From Mugil cephalus (Eukaryota > Chordata > Actinopteri > Mugiliformes > Mugilidae): 64,000 nucleotides of DNA. Below the pieces are notes generated by a model, which was not told the origin of the DNA, did no database searches, and saw only the letters and a list, made by a program, of their open reading frames with translations. Positions 26,201 through 36,787 of this stretch are shown one piece after another. The DNA lies in assembly GCF_022458985.1 (NCBI RefSeq), contig NC_061779.1, forward strand, positions 12,376,001 through 12,440,000. Direction: 5' to 3'. Each line of letters begins with the position of its first letter. The stretch's first letter is position 1. The translations under genes were made by a program, and so were the position numbers.

Positions 26201-29110
26201 ATATCCTCTCGCCGATCCAGTTTGAATTTAAATGTGAACACGTTATCAGCCGACACGACCTACAAGTTCCAGACTTTTCCATTTCACTGCGCTTCACAGT
26301 GGCGCAGTCGCACCATGCGTGTTCATTCAGTCCTACACTGAAAAATGGTCGATCTGAACCAGTGCCTCGTGGCGCAACATTCCGAACGCTGTGTAACCAA
26401 ACACACAGGTCTTCTGCTATATTAAAAATTCATATCATAATCAAAAAAAAATACAGTTTTTCGGCATGAACCGGTACTGCCCAGGCCTATATCATATTAT
26501 TTTGTTTAGATAAACTATAGACTGTAGAAAACGTGAAGCCTTTTGACTTTGATTCAGAACGCCGGCCAAAGCCGTTGTTGTACCAAAGCCTACAGTCATG
26601 TGTGAGCCCGACAAGTTGATCTTCTTCCTACCACATAAACAAAAGACATTTACAAATGAGCCGGAGCCCTTGCTTTGCATCACCTGGCTCGCCGCCGCTC
26701 TCGATAACAGTCAGTTTCCGTAAATGTGGCACTACAGGTGGAATAAGTCCCGCTTAATATCCTCTCCCTGCTCCGTACGATCCAGTTTGACTTTAAACGT
26801 GAACGCGTAATCCGCCGACACAACCGTCACGTTCTCCCGCGTGTTCGTGGTTTGCAACTCACCAGTATCGCTGACTAGACAGGAGTAGCTAGTTTTCGTT
26901 TCGTTGGCGATTTTGAAAAACTCCTCTTCGCGGAGATGTGTTGTTGAAAAATAAAGGCAATGGTTTTAGTCCTGGCCATCTCAGAGCACCCATCCATGAC
27001 TTTGGTTCAGAACGCCGGCTTTAACTCGAAGCTGCTCACTAAATGTTCAAAATGGCCGACTAGATGGTATAAGCTCCTTGGCCACTCCCACTCTTGATGT
27101 CCTGGACATTCCCCGATTGGCTTTATATGTGATTATGTGGTTAGGTTATGTGGCGTCCTTCCTCATTCTCTGGCGGAAATTGCTATAGCAGCTCAAAATC
27201 TGTGGGTAGAGGGAGCTCCCTTTGATGATGAAGGGACCGGAACGGTCCTACTGATGTTATAGTCCACCAACTGGAATGACCTGTTTCAAGCCGTTGGCAA
27301 CAATCAGCCTGACAGTTTTCAGGAAGTAAAACAGATTCGCCTAATTAAAAACTCACATGACAGCATGCACTTTATCACCTCAGTGGTGATCAGGATTAAG
27401 TTACCGATTGTGAATTGTTGTGCTTTGCAGGATGCGTGACAAAGGAAAGCAACAGGTGCCGCCAACCAAGAAAGCGAAGCATGGATCCAGGCGGCAAGAC
27501 CAGAAAAGACGACAGATGGAGAAGCCGACACAGCCCAGAAACCAGGTTCATGCGGATTCTGATTGATACAGTTATTTGTGATCTGTGGTGGTATTCATGG
27601 GATGTTTTACAGTGAAGAATATGTATTGAGCACTTTAATAGTTGCATCAGCCCCAATTCTAAAACTCCAAAGGTGTGGGCAGTAACAAAAGAGCTCTGCC
27701 ACTGAAAAGAAGCTCTGACAAACAGTATTAATGTTTAAAAAAAAAAAAAAAAACGTATATGATAAGATGCACTGAAGGCAGCACATCCGCGCTGTCCTGA
27801 ATAATCAGACATGTTGGGATTTGGTGCCACCTTTTGAAACCTCAGTGGAATTACAACAATATTGCTGAGGAGAAAGAAATTTGGATCTATTAAATATAAA
27901 CTTTTTATGTCTTATACAATTTTTTTGGGCAGAATTTTTGCCACATTCACTGTATCAATGTAGTTAAAATTAAAAGATGGAAGTTGAAAATAGATGTCGA
28001 AGAATGCGAAAGTAATAGGAAATCTGTGTTTAATGTAAATGGGGATTTAATTCTTGTCTCTTTTGCATTCCTGCTCCATGTATGGTCATGTATCTTAGCG
28101 GAATATGTATTTTGACATCTATTCAAATACAGTGCTGCTTAAAGGTTTGTGCACTAGGGCGTATCAATCTCAATATTGATAGCATCGATACCGTTAGTGA
28201 AATGTGTCGGTACTCGGGAGAGAAGACATGGGATGCAGACCCATTTCTTTGGTGAAAAATGAATGAGCCAATGTTTCCCGCTCTGAGCAGTTTTTATATT
28301 TATTATTAGATCTGTATCGGTGACATTAGCCCTGTATTTACTTGGTATCGGCTCGTTACTAAAATTCCCAGTATCGCTCAGCCCTGTCGTGCACCTCTTA
28401 AAACTTTTGAACAGTTCTACAAAAAAATTTCTTAAAACATCAGCGGATTGTCACACAAGTCTTGAAACCAGATAAAGAGAACCTAACCACAAAATTAAAT
28501 AGAATATAAATCGATGTATAAGTGTTTCAGTATTTGGTGTGAAACAATAACAGCAGTCATCTGTAGCATCTGTACCCATTTCTCAGTTGTGTGTTCTGTG
28601 CTTTTTTTTCTGGTTTCTTGTCCTTCCACAGCATTTCTTTGATTAAGATCAATAGCTTGACTTAACCTTAATTAAAGGGCCTTTAGTTGGTTAGAAGTTA
28701 CTCTGGGTTCCTTTTTGCTTCTCTGATTATCATGTGTGTGATAGACATGGTTTTGAAACCTTTTACAGCTTGATGAGTAATAACAAATCGTTTGTTTTTT
28801 TCCGAGCTCCTTGGAAAACTGATTTATCCGTTCCATCGTCCACATCCACAGGCATGCTTTGTTGCGAAGATCTTCTTCTAATTGTTGTCATGTTTTGAAT
28901 AATCGTTTTTCTGCAGAATGTCTTTGTCTTTTCTCATCGAGTTATCTTTGTTTTGTTGTTTTCCAGAAAGTTAAAATGCCGAAGAAGAATTTCAAGAGAA
29001 GGGACGGGGACCGCTTTGACAGCCTGGTGGAGCAGTACAAGAAGAAACTGATGGGTAACGGTGGCAACAAGAACACGGCTGTCAGAAAAAGCAAATGGTT
29101 TGATGGTTAA
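17218..29110 (+). CDS. rbm28: RNA-binding protein 28 (nucleolar, four RRMs)
   Basis: Twenty exons: 17218-17335, 18898-19044, 20743-20849, 20929-21004, 21106-21198, 21292-21363, 21498-21594, 21687-21916, 22033-22099, 22232-22341, 22438-22511, 22627-22762, 23115-23179, 23551-23709, 23810-23959, 24050-24124, 24228-24351, 24448-24586, 27431-27545, 28967-29110. All boundaries are GT-AG and all phases agree, giving 765 residues (human RBM28 about 759). RRM1 is at about 4-83 ([17 protein letters not shown]), RRM2 at 115-195 ([16 protein letters not shown]), RRM3 at 328-410 (TIFIRNLSF; GCAFAQF) and RRM4 at 484-580 ([16 protein letters not shown]). A very acidic linker spans about 215-312, and the C-terminus is Lys/Arg-rich and ends SKWFDG. 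The family (yeast Nop4) acts in large ribosomal subunit assembly in the nucleolus and associates with snRNPs. No break is seen. Confidence 0.96.
17510..18312. mobile_element. Tc1-like transposon copy in rbm28 intron 1
   Basis: The ends are inverted: CACTGCCTGGCCAAAAAA at the left and TTTTTTTCGACCAGGCAGTG at the right. The left end is preceded by TA, the expected target dinucleotide. About 800 bp lie inside, with degraded Tc1 transposase sequence on the plus strand (the 18100-18150 part encodes a [14 protein letters not shown] DDE-region remnant). It is non-functional and entirely intronic. Confidence 0.82.
18388..18846. mobile_element. hAT-type MITE in rbm28 intron 1
   Basis: The left end ACACCAGTGG and the right end CCCCTGGTGTAG are inverted copies. 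The inner right sequence GTTTGGGAACCCC is typical of hAT ends in fish. There is no coding content. It lies just before exon 2. Confidence 0.5.
19045..20742 (+). other. rbm28 intron 2
   Basis: This 1.7 kb intron has no gene. It contains a CTAGCTAGCTGGCTAGC palindromic stretch near 20543-20560 and an AT palindrome near 20618-20660. Confidence 0.6.
24587..27430 (+). repeat. rbm28 intron 18, built from duplicated segments
   Basis: Two sequence blocks occur twice as direct copies. Block 1 is at 25083-25275 and 26854-27025 (both carry CACCAGTATCGCTGACTAGA and GGCCATCTCAGA). Block 2 is at 26045-26263 and 26601-26822 (both carry GGTGGAATAAGTCCCGCTT). A shorter block (CAAAGCCTACAGTC) sits near 25290 and 26585. 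The pattern looks like two diverged copies of one element, with a second insertion at about 25310-26038 splitting the first copy. The insertion ends GTGCCCAACCCTAG, resembling a hAT terminus. Confidence 0.65.
25769..25932 (+). repeat. 41-bp minisatellite, four copies
   Basis: Units begin with GGAGCACG at 25769, 25810, 25851 and 25892, so the period is exactly 41. The first three copies are nearly identical and the fourth has several changes. It lies inside the insertion in rbm28 intron 18. Because 41 is not a multiple of three, it opens several long false reading frames. Confidence 0.92.
28155..28386. mobile_element. hAT-type MITE with 8-bp target duplication
   Basis: The element begins TAGGGC and ends GCCCTG. 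It is flanked by TTGTGCAC (28147-28154) and TCGTGCAC (28387-28394), a 7/8 match of the length expected for hAT elements. The ends contain GTATCAATC/GTATCGCTC-type inverted sequence. It has inserted into what looks like an older Tc1-like remnant in the last rbm28 intron. It is the second copy of the family seen at 7228-7945, in opposite orientation. Confidence 0.7.
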
Positions 29111-29120
29111 TTTTGTACTG

Positions 29121-29126
29121 AATAAA
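29121..29126 (+). terminator. rbm28 poly(A) signal
   Basis: AATAAA lies 10 nt after the rbm28 stop codon. It is followed at 29139-29160 by a 22-nt genomic A tract, just where cleavage would be expected. The 3' UTR would be extremely short. Confidence 0.75.
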
Positions 29127-29160
29127 TTAAATATTTGTAAAAAAAAAAAAAAAAAAAAAA

Positions 29161-30105
29161 CTAATAAAAAAATAATTGTTTTAATTGTATGAATCTGTTT
29201 TTGCATAATTCTTTCTAAATGATCTTTATTAAAAATACCGTCTTTTCATCCTGGTTTTAAATCCCTGTTTGTTGCAGACGTTCATTGTGGAAACGTTAAT
29301 CACATTCACTTCTTTCGTTCCATTTTTTTCTAGTTAATCATAAGGCGGTAGCTCTGAGTAAACACTTCCCACATCCTGAATATACAAATATAGTAAGAGG
29401 CGGAACACACACAAATGACATTATACATTAACCTGGAGTACGTGCCCCCCCACCACCACCCCCCAATTCATTCTGACTACTCTCATCTTTACCCTGTTAC
29501 ACAACACACACACAAACCTGACAACCTTGACAACAAAAAAGATATTTGTTATTAAATATTTATTCATGTTTTAAATCCAATAGTAATACAAAAATAGTGC
29601 AACGGTAAAAAAATACACACAATGCCAGCTTTGGAGATAAATAGACATTTTGGAAGATCTGGTGATATTGCACTGAAGTGAAAGTTGCCCTTTACCCTTC
29701 CGGTGCTCGTAGTTCTCACACAAACACATCTGCTGTTCTTGGCAAGTTTCAAGCTGATGTCCAGGAATTTACAGGGCAGCCGGCGCTGCTTATTAGGACA
29801 TTTCCTCTACCTGCAGTGGTACGCTTCAGCTTTATCACTCTTGAGCGGATCTGCCCATAAAACGCATCTATAAAACATGGGGCGATTCGCATTTCTGAGG
29901 AAACTTCATTCAAGTTGTAAACATCCCTATGAAAATCTAATGCTCCTTACAAAATTTCCTGAATACAATATATAACCAAAATAATGTATAAATAAGTGCA
30001 AGTTCAAGAATAAATTTCCTTCACATGGTGGGAATATTAAGTCAGACTTGCCCAGCAATTAGACCAATAACTTAAAAAGTATTGCTCCTAGTGTCCATCT
30101 CAATC
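29161..30105. other. Convergent spacer between rbm28 and leptin
   Basis: The two genes are tail to tail with 995 nt between stop codons. The leptin 3' UTR should lie here on the minus strand. The nearest canonical signal read on that strand is TTTATT (AATAAA reversed) at 29559-29564, which would give a 3' UTR of roughly 550 nt. No other gene is visible. Confidence 0.5.
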
Positions 30106-30685
30106 TCAGCAAGTCTTGAGCTGGTCCAGGTTCTTCTGCAGCCGGTTGAGGAACTCCTTCACCCTCAAGCAAGCCTCGATGCTCACGGTGTGAATGAACT
30201 CTTTTTGACTCTGCAGCTGCAGCAGCGGGCCCGTCACCGGCGGCTTTGGCAGCTGCTGGCTGCAGCGTCCCTGCCTCCACTCGCTGAGGTAGCCCGTCAG
30301 CGAGCTGAGGTCGCTCTTGACCAGGGCCACGTCGTCGAGCGCGTTGGACATCAGGCCGTTGTAACCCTCCAAGACCGTCACCACGGAGGACAGTCCGTCC
30401 AGGTTGTCGAAAGGGGCGCTGAGTGTCACGTCAGGAGGATACTGCACCAAAAACAAAAAAACAAACACGGTTCAGTCAAGAAAACAGAACAACTTTTGAA
30501 AGCTGTCAAGATTTTGTCGCCATGAACCGTGAAACTACAAATACCTCGACGTTGTCCAGCCTGACGAGCAGCTGCTTGGCCGCAAACTTCACCTTTGCCT
30601 TCATGTCTTCCTCGGACAGAGGAGCTGCTGTGCCAAGGCTTAAGACGTGAAGCGCAGAAAACAGGAGGGCCAGCTTGTAGTTCAT
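30106..30685 (-). CDS. lep: Leptin
   Basis: Two coding exons are seen: 30685-30545 (47 codons; donor GAG|GTATTT) and 30441-30106 (acceptor GGTGCAG). They give 158 residues in phase 0. A signal peptide (KLALLFSALHVLSLGTA, about 1-20) precedes the mature protein APLSEED. Only two cysteines follow the signal region apart from SIEACLR: the one in GRCSQQ and the C-terminal residue in LKTC. The last two match the leptin disulfide. The short exon 1 ending ...RLDNVE corresponds to the conserved leptin intron site after helix A. Leptin is a secreted four-helix class I cytokine controlling energy balance. Linkage to rbm28 supports the leptin-A type. An upstream in-frame Met would remove the signal peptide from the N-terminus, so the start at 30685 is chosen. 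Confidence 0.93.
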
Positions 30686-31475
30686 ATCTGTAGTATTTCC
30701 GTGGGTTGCGCAGAGTGGAGCTGGTATTTCTGTGAGAAGAATGAAATTTGCCACGATAAGCACAGAGGATGCAAAAAGATTTATACTGTGGATAGTTCAG
30801 TAGAGACGGGAGGAATTACAGACAAGTTCCAAAAATATAAGAGTGAAGTACAATTAATAAAAAGTTACATGTAAATTATGCAAAAGAATATATGAAGTAT
30901 ACACTACATAGTGAGATATGGAAGATATTTAGTTGTAAGTTCCCCTTTTAACACTGTTTACATCCTTCTCCCTCTCGCTGTCTCACCGTTGTGTCATCTC
31001 ACTAAAGGAGACAGGCATGAGACCGTGTCTGCATCAGCAGTTTGTACAAGTACACCCTCTTCCATCCAACAATTCACCAAAAACGTCTGTGTGTGGCAGC
31101 GAATGCAGAGACCGGGGACTTCCCGACAGTGTAACGGGTACAAAGATCACAGACCTCAGCGGACGCTTTCATACCCCATCCGCCCACTCCAACAAATTTT
31201 AAAAAGTAAAAAAAAAAAAAGCACAAAATCTAATGACGAGCTATGATGAAATGAAAACACAACAGCTGACAGCTCCCTGACGTGGTCTGCTACACACATT
31301 TTACAATCACATTTTGCACAGCTCAAACACCTCAAAAATGCTGTAGCAGGCTGATTAGTCAGAGGTGTGAAAAAAAGCAAACACAAACAGTGGAGGAAAG
31401 ATGTGAGAGTGGGTGCCTAAGTACAGATTCCATGAGTGAGAAGTGCAAAGACGTGGAGAGCAGAGTTGACCTTAC

Positions 31476-31498
31476 CTTGGCTGGTGTCTTTGTGTATG
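31476..31498 (-). other. Probable non-coding first exon of leptin
   Basis: On the minus strand the donor CCAAG|GTAAGG ends at 31476. A good acceptor (CTTCTCACAG) precedes 30729, 44 nt upstream of the leptin ATG. With transcription starting about 30 nt after the TATA box, the exon would be only about 20-30 nt. Human LEP also has a tiny untranslated first exon. The 5' end is an estimate. Confidence 0.55.
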
Positions 31499-31523
31499 CC
31501 ACTGTTGGGCTCCATCAGGGTAT

Positions 31524-31548
31524 CTTATAGTAGAGGGCCACTGACTCA
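31524..31548 (-). promoter_or_regulatory. Leptin core promoter: TATA box and AP-1 site
   Basis: TATAAG (minus strand, 31529-31524) is within CTACTATAAGATACC, about 50 nt before the proposed first-exon donor. Thirteen nt upstream of the TATA box, TGAGTCA (31548-31542) is a perfect AP-1 consensus. Mammalian leptin promoters are also TATA-type; function here is inferred. Confidence 0.55.
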
Positions 31549-34236
31549 TCTATTACTCACCTCTCTCCGACCCTCTATTCCCTCTTTGTCCGCCCCCTCA
31601 CTTACCTCTCTCCTTCTCATACCCATGAATCCCCCAGTGGTGCTGTAGGAGACAAGCTGTATATAATTATTTTATTTATTTATTTTTTTTTTGGGAAAAA
31701 AAGATTCTCATAGAGACTATTTCTACATATTTGATTGACGAGACAAAAAGAAACCAGTCATCCCTGTTTTTAATATTTGGGAGCATTCGTGTTCATAAAT
31801 TTTTTATTTTTTTTTTGAAGAACAAACTGCTGAGCAACTCTCTCTACTCACTAACTCAACGCAGAACTGCATTTTATGTCCGGGATTGCACACCGCTTGT
31901 TTATTCTTTAATTGCATCAGTTTAAAGCAGCTGAACAAATACACACATAAGTCAACAATAGGTGCACGATAACAGAAAATCTTATGCATCAGCGAATGCT
32001 CAAAGTTCAGGTTCAGCCTGGCAATAGAGGTTTCATTTGTGGGAAATCCTCGGACGGGGTTCTTAATTTCAGGCAGTTAAACACAGATGAAATATTAGAC
32101 GACTGATCGTTAATAGGTACAGGACGCTTTGCCACGGTCAGTGTTTATTTTGAATGTGTCACACCACAGCGCATCTTATCTAAGCACATCTGTGTATTTG
32201 TCTATGAGTGCAAGTAAGAGCCAAAGTAAATAAACCAAATCACTGACTTTATATACATTTCAATCAGGCTCAAGGATGACTTCAACAACTTGAACACGCA
32301 CAGATCTTTTTCCTCATTAGTTCTGAAGACAGCTGTTAAAGTAAGTGACCAAGTGGTCCTGCATTAAGTAGCTGTTGGTTAATATGAACTAAGTGACCCA
32401 ATATGAATGGCAACACACGAGGAATGCAAACTAGTAGTTATGTTCAGTTAACACCCCCCTCCATTTTTCTTTTGTAGGGGCTGTTTTTTTCTTCCTAAAA
32501 GCAATTATTTTTGGAAGCAGATGTCTGCTGTTGCTCCACGGAGAAGGAGCGGAGAGCCAGTTTCTGTTTCTCTGAAGCAAAAGCAAGGGGCAGCCAGTCC
32601 GAGAATGTCTGAGTGTTGAGTCCACCTGGAACCGCGCTTGTGACTTACAGTAAATTCTGAAAACCGGTTCCGACCATATGCACACGGGGTCTCATTGGGA
32701 GATTAGCACGTGCTTGCAACCACACTTTGGGCTGATTAAGCAACGCGAGGTATGTGATAAGATCTACAAGGACACATTTTGGAGTGGAAAAATGATGGCG
32801 TCATGCTCATTTTATCAACGGGAATCGTGTGTTGTTTCGAAGAGGAAAAGCCGCGCGGAATGATACGAGGAATGGTTTGGCCGCTCGATACCTGCGTGGA
32901 GTTCATGTGAAGTTGCATTAAAATATTTCCCCACATCTGGACTGACTTAAAGCTGCCGGGTTTTTTCAGGATTTCTCAAGCCCGCATGTGACGTCTCAAA
33001 CATTGTGATTTAATCATCCCTGACTTGATTGTGTTTTGCGCTCAGAGTTTTTTTTTTTTTTACCAGATGTATTCCACATACATCTCGACTATGAACACAC
33101 GCGGATCCTGTCGTGTTTATGGTTCGAGGCCAATGTTTACCGTCCAACTTGTGAGATTTGCAGTTGAGTGATCAAAGCGCATCAGTCAGATTACTGCATC
33201 CCGCGCCACCTCCTGGAAGTCACCTCTTGGAGTAGGACAGAAGGATGCTGCAAGGCCTCATTAATAATTCATGGAGACTTGGTGTCACATGACTTATGGG
33301 AGATTGTGAGTCACGGCTTCAGAAGAAATGCATGCCCCCCTTTAATCAAACTCTGCACACTTGCGCAGACACTTCCCCTGCATGGAGCACCACCATTAGC
33401 CCTTTAAGCTTAGGAGAAAGGAATGTAATGGCTTTACTGGAAAGCAGTGCTGAATAGTATGCAGGATATAAGGTTACCATACAGTTAGCGACATGTTCCA
33501 TGCAGCCTGATCTAAGCCCATGTTAATGGGCCTTGGACTGTATCAGATTACTTGTCCAGAGGCAGCATGGAAACAAGGAATTCCACTCAGCAGGACCTGC
33601 CTGGATGAGTCACAAGAATGACGGGAATCTAAAATCATTGATCCCAGCGTGTGCTGTTTTCAAAGCCAGACGCTCAAGTGACGCTAACTCCATAAAACTG
33701 GTCTGAAAAGACCTGAATCAGCGCGTCCTTTTCGAGCCAACAATAGTGTGAGTCGGTTCCGCAGCAGTCCGGTCCAGAAAGCAACACGCACAGGCGCAGA
33801 TAAACTTGACCCACTACACAGGAGTGAAGGGATTTTTGACACTTGGGTGAATTCATGCGGATCACAGCTCGTGACATGTTATGCAATGTCCAAAATATCT
33901 TGGGGTTTGTCTAGTGCTGATGCTGTTTCCCATCAGCATATTACCAGGAGGCGCTTTTTTTTATTTTTATTTCTGCAAGTATGAAATCATTCATTTGAAA
34001 CACACTTATGGTAATGCTTCCACCAGCCAGCCAGTTCCCCGAACTGTGAAAGTTTTTGTCAAGTTACTGAAACTGACAGTAAAGAAGTCCTCTTTTCTGT
34101 ACTTTCACTGGAGTTTTACACTTTTATGCAACTAAGCCCTTGTTTCCCTTGATGGAATTGTGTATTCAAATCTATTTAAATGTTAGTATTGATAGTAATA
34201 CTGTGTAGTCACTGATACAGTTAATTCATCATTGAC

Positions 34237-34275
34237 TCACAGCCTTAATTTGAACATCACAAATTAAGGCTGTGA
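34237..34275. repeat. Perfect 16-bp inverted repeat
   Basis: The arms are 34237-34252 (TCACAGCCTTAATTTG) and 34260-34275, its exact reverse complement, separated by 7 nt. It could fold as a small hairpin or be the relic of a palindromic element. Confidence 0.9.
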
Positions 34276-35070
34276 TTCAACACAGCTGGAATATTTGCCT
34301 CTGGTTCAAAACTATATTGCACATTAAACTCTCTCTTACTTCTAGCAGCACATTACCGCCTTTAATTTATCACAAGTGTTTTCATCACGAGTTTTCGTGC
34401 GGATCCAGACCATTACATAATTGGCCAGAGGGTCAAAACTACTAAACATATCAGGGAGGAACAAGATGCTAAACTAAATCCTAACGCTTTATTTTTTTAT
34501 TTTTTTTATTATTTTTTTTTGCATAAATATGGATGAACTGATAGGTGGAATGAGAAGAAAAACACAGTTAGACTTTGGGTGCTGTCACTTCTTCTACTTC
34601 TTTTTTCCAGGGAGGTCAACTGATTCATGATCCATTGTTTACTCTGTATCCCAGCTTGTGTGATGATGTGACCCATCTCCGAATACCAATGAATAGATAT
34701 TATTCATGCGAAGAGACAATGAAACATTCCTGTAAAGAGAAGCAGACTGACGTGAAGGTCCGTAGAAACAGTGATAGTGATGTAAAGAAGTTGCCACATA
34801 CTGGAGTTTGGCGTTGCAGGAGCACCTCCAGTCCGACGGAAACAGCAGTGAAATGAAATATTAGCCGTACCGATAACACCCATTTACCGCCATGTCGCAC
34901 ACTTTATTGATCCTGTGGGGAATTCTGGTATCCAGAAGTTTGAAGTTGAAAGCAGTAACCTCAAGGACGCAAAGTATGAAAAATGACGTCTATATTAGGC
35001 GCGCCAGTGTCGTCCTCAGCTGGAATCGTTCTGTGTGGTGTTTGAACGTTCTCTCGCCTGATTTTTCTCC

Positions 35071-35086
35071 GGGGGGGGGGGGGGGG
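35071..35086 (+). repeat. Poly(G) tract
   Basis: Sixteen consecutive G residues. Such tracts are prone to slippage and sequencing error, so the length may not be exact. Confidence 0.9.
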
Positions 35087-36787
35087 TTCTGGGTTTTTCT
35101 ATGCTAGATTAACATTCTAAATTGGCTGTGGGTGTGCTTGTGCATGGTTGTTTTTCCCATTGCGTTAACTCGGCGATACACACTGTAGCCCTGTGGCAAC
35201 TGACAAACTTTCTACCAAATGATCAGTCACAGGCGACAGTGTTGCCACACGGGAAATGAAGCAATACTGTACTCTCACTTTAAAGTGATCATATTTTGTC
35301 CCAAACTTGAAAAAAATCACACCCTAGGACAGTGCTTTTAGAAACAAAGCCATTCTATGGGCGTGAAACTGCAATAACCTAAGGAATAAACATGGAGGCA
35401 TGGCCTTTTGAATGAAACGGTTGCTTTATCCGTTGTCAGTCAAATGGCAAACTGTCCTACATTTGCCGTTTTCTGTGGTACAGGCCTCGTGACCATCTGA
35501 TGAATACGATAATTATATGGCAACACTAATAGATGATCTCAACGGGAGACCCGAGACTCAAGAGGAAGTCACCGGACGTGAAGGGAAAAAACCTTGTGGT
35601 GAATGCGTCCTCTGCATGTAAGTCTGGAAAAGCACCGCCTGAGCATGAACATCTGGAGTGGTGAAAACACTTGTGAATCATAAGCCGCGACTCACGTAAA
35701 GGGCAAACAGATAACGTACTTTCACCGACTGCAGATGTTAAGAAATCAACACCGAGACAAATCTTATTCATGCCCTTCTCACGAAATTACTAGAGAAAGT
35801 TGCCAAAGCCCTTCCCGTGTAATGACTCTTTGATGGTCTGGAAATAATTTGGCCGATGCCGATACTGATACTGCTTGGAAGTGTGTGTTTTTGTTTATCC
35901 ACAAGAGGTTCAATTATCCAGATCAATAAGTAGGAAAATTTTAAGTTGGACACAGAGAAGAGGATTGTGCTCTGGGGGTTTACATACTGTTCTGCCAAGA
36001 ATAGTTATGATTAATAAACAAACTTGGAGAAATGTTATGACTGTCTTAAATCTAAATCAGAAACACACAGTTTAGCTACCAGGAAGGTAGGTAGTCGAAA
36101 TACGGTTGAGGAAACACAGATATCCCGTGCCGCTTCATTTCCTCCATGTAATCTCTGACGCTAAGGCCAAGGCTCTCTCAAACGCAACATCTGTTGCAGG
36201 AGTCCACTTTCTTGTCTTGGCTGAAGTTGTTTCTGGCTCTGGCTGTATGCCCGGACCCATTGCCATGCTGCAGAATGAATTTTGGGATCAGTTGGACACC
36301 TCTTTTATCACACTGTGCAACAGATCGTCCGTCATCGTATCATGCTCTACCGTAAAGGTCAAACAAGAAAGACTTTTGCCTGAAGTCCTTCGAGAAAAAA
36401 ACTCATCATACCTTACTAAGACGCAAGGCATTTGATGTAATCAAATTAAACAATGCTAGAAAGGGTAACTCTCTTCCAGAAAACAAATCATTTGAGCAAG
36501 TTGTGTGACATAGCTAATAAATCAAATTACTGAACAATGTGATTATGCATTTTACTGGAAATAAAATCTAATCACTGTTCCACAGAGATGTTTAAATAAC
36601 TGGTCAGTCAGTTTTTTTTTTTCTTTAGTTTTTTTTTGGTTGGAGTTTTCTCATGACGCACAATTAGCTGTTGCAGAAATGACGAATGAACAGGAAATGA
36701 CACCTCAACAGATGTAGTTTATTGAGCTGGTATAATTCCACACTTTCTTCACTTCCTGCAGAGAAAATTTGCTTTGCTCCATCAACA

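Larger units (their letters stand above)
31560..36780. other. Gene-free region upstream of leptin
   Basis: No protein gene or RNA gene is recognised. It includes a hairpin (34237-34275), a G16 tract (35071-35086), T-rich stretches near 31680 and 34490-34520, and an open frame of 110 codons at 36106-36435 with no recognisable domain. Promoter-distal control elements of leptin could lie here, but none is identifiable. Confidence 0.5.

Noticed and set aside
30686..30763. Upstream in-frame extension of the leptin start
   Set aside because: It would bury the signal peptide, and it crosses the acceptor that fits a 5' UTR intron.
36106..36435. 110-codon plus-strand open frame
   Set aside because: I recognise no domain; it may be worn transposon sequence but I could not match a family.
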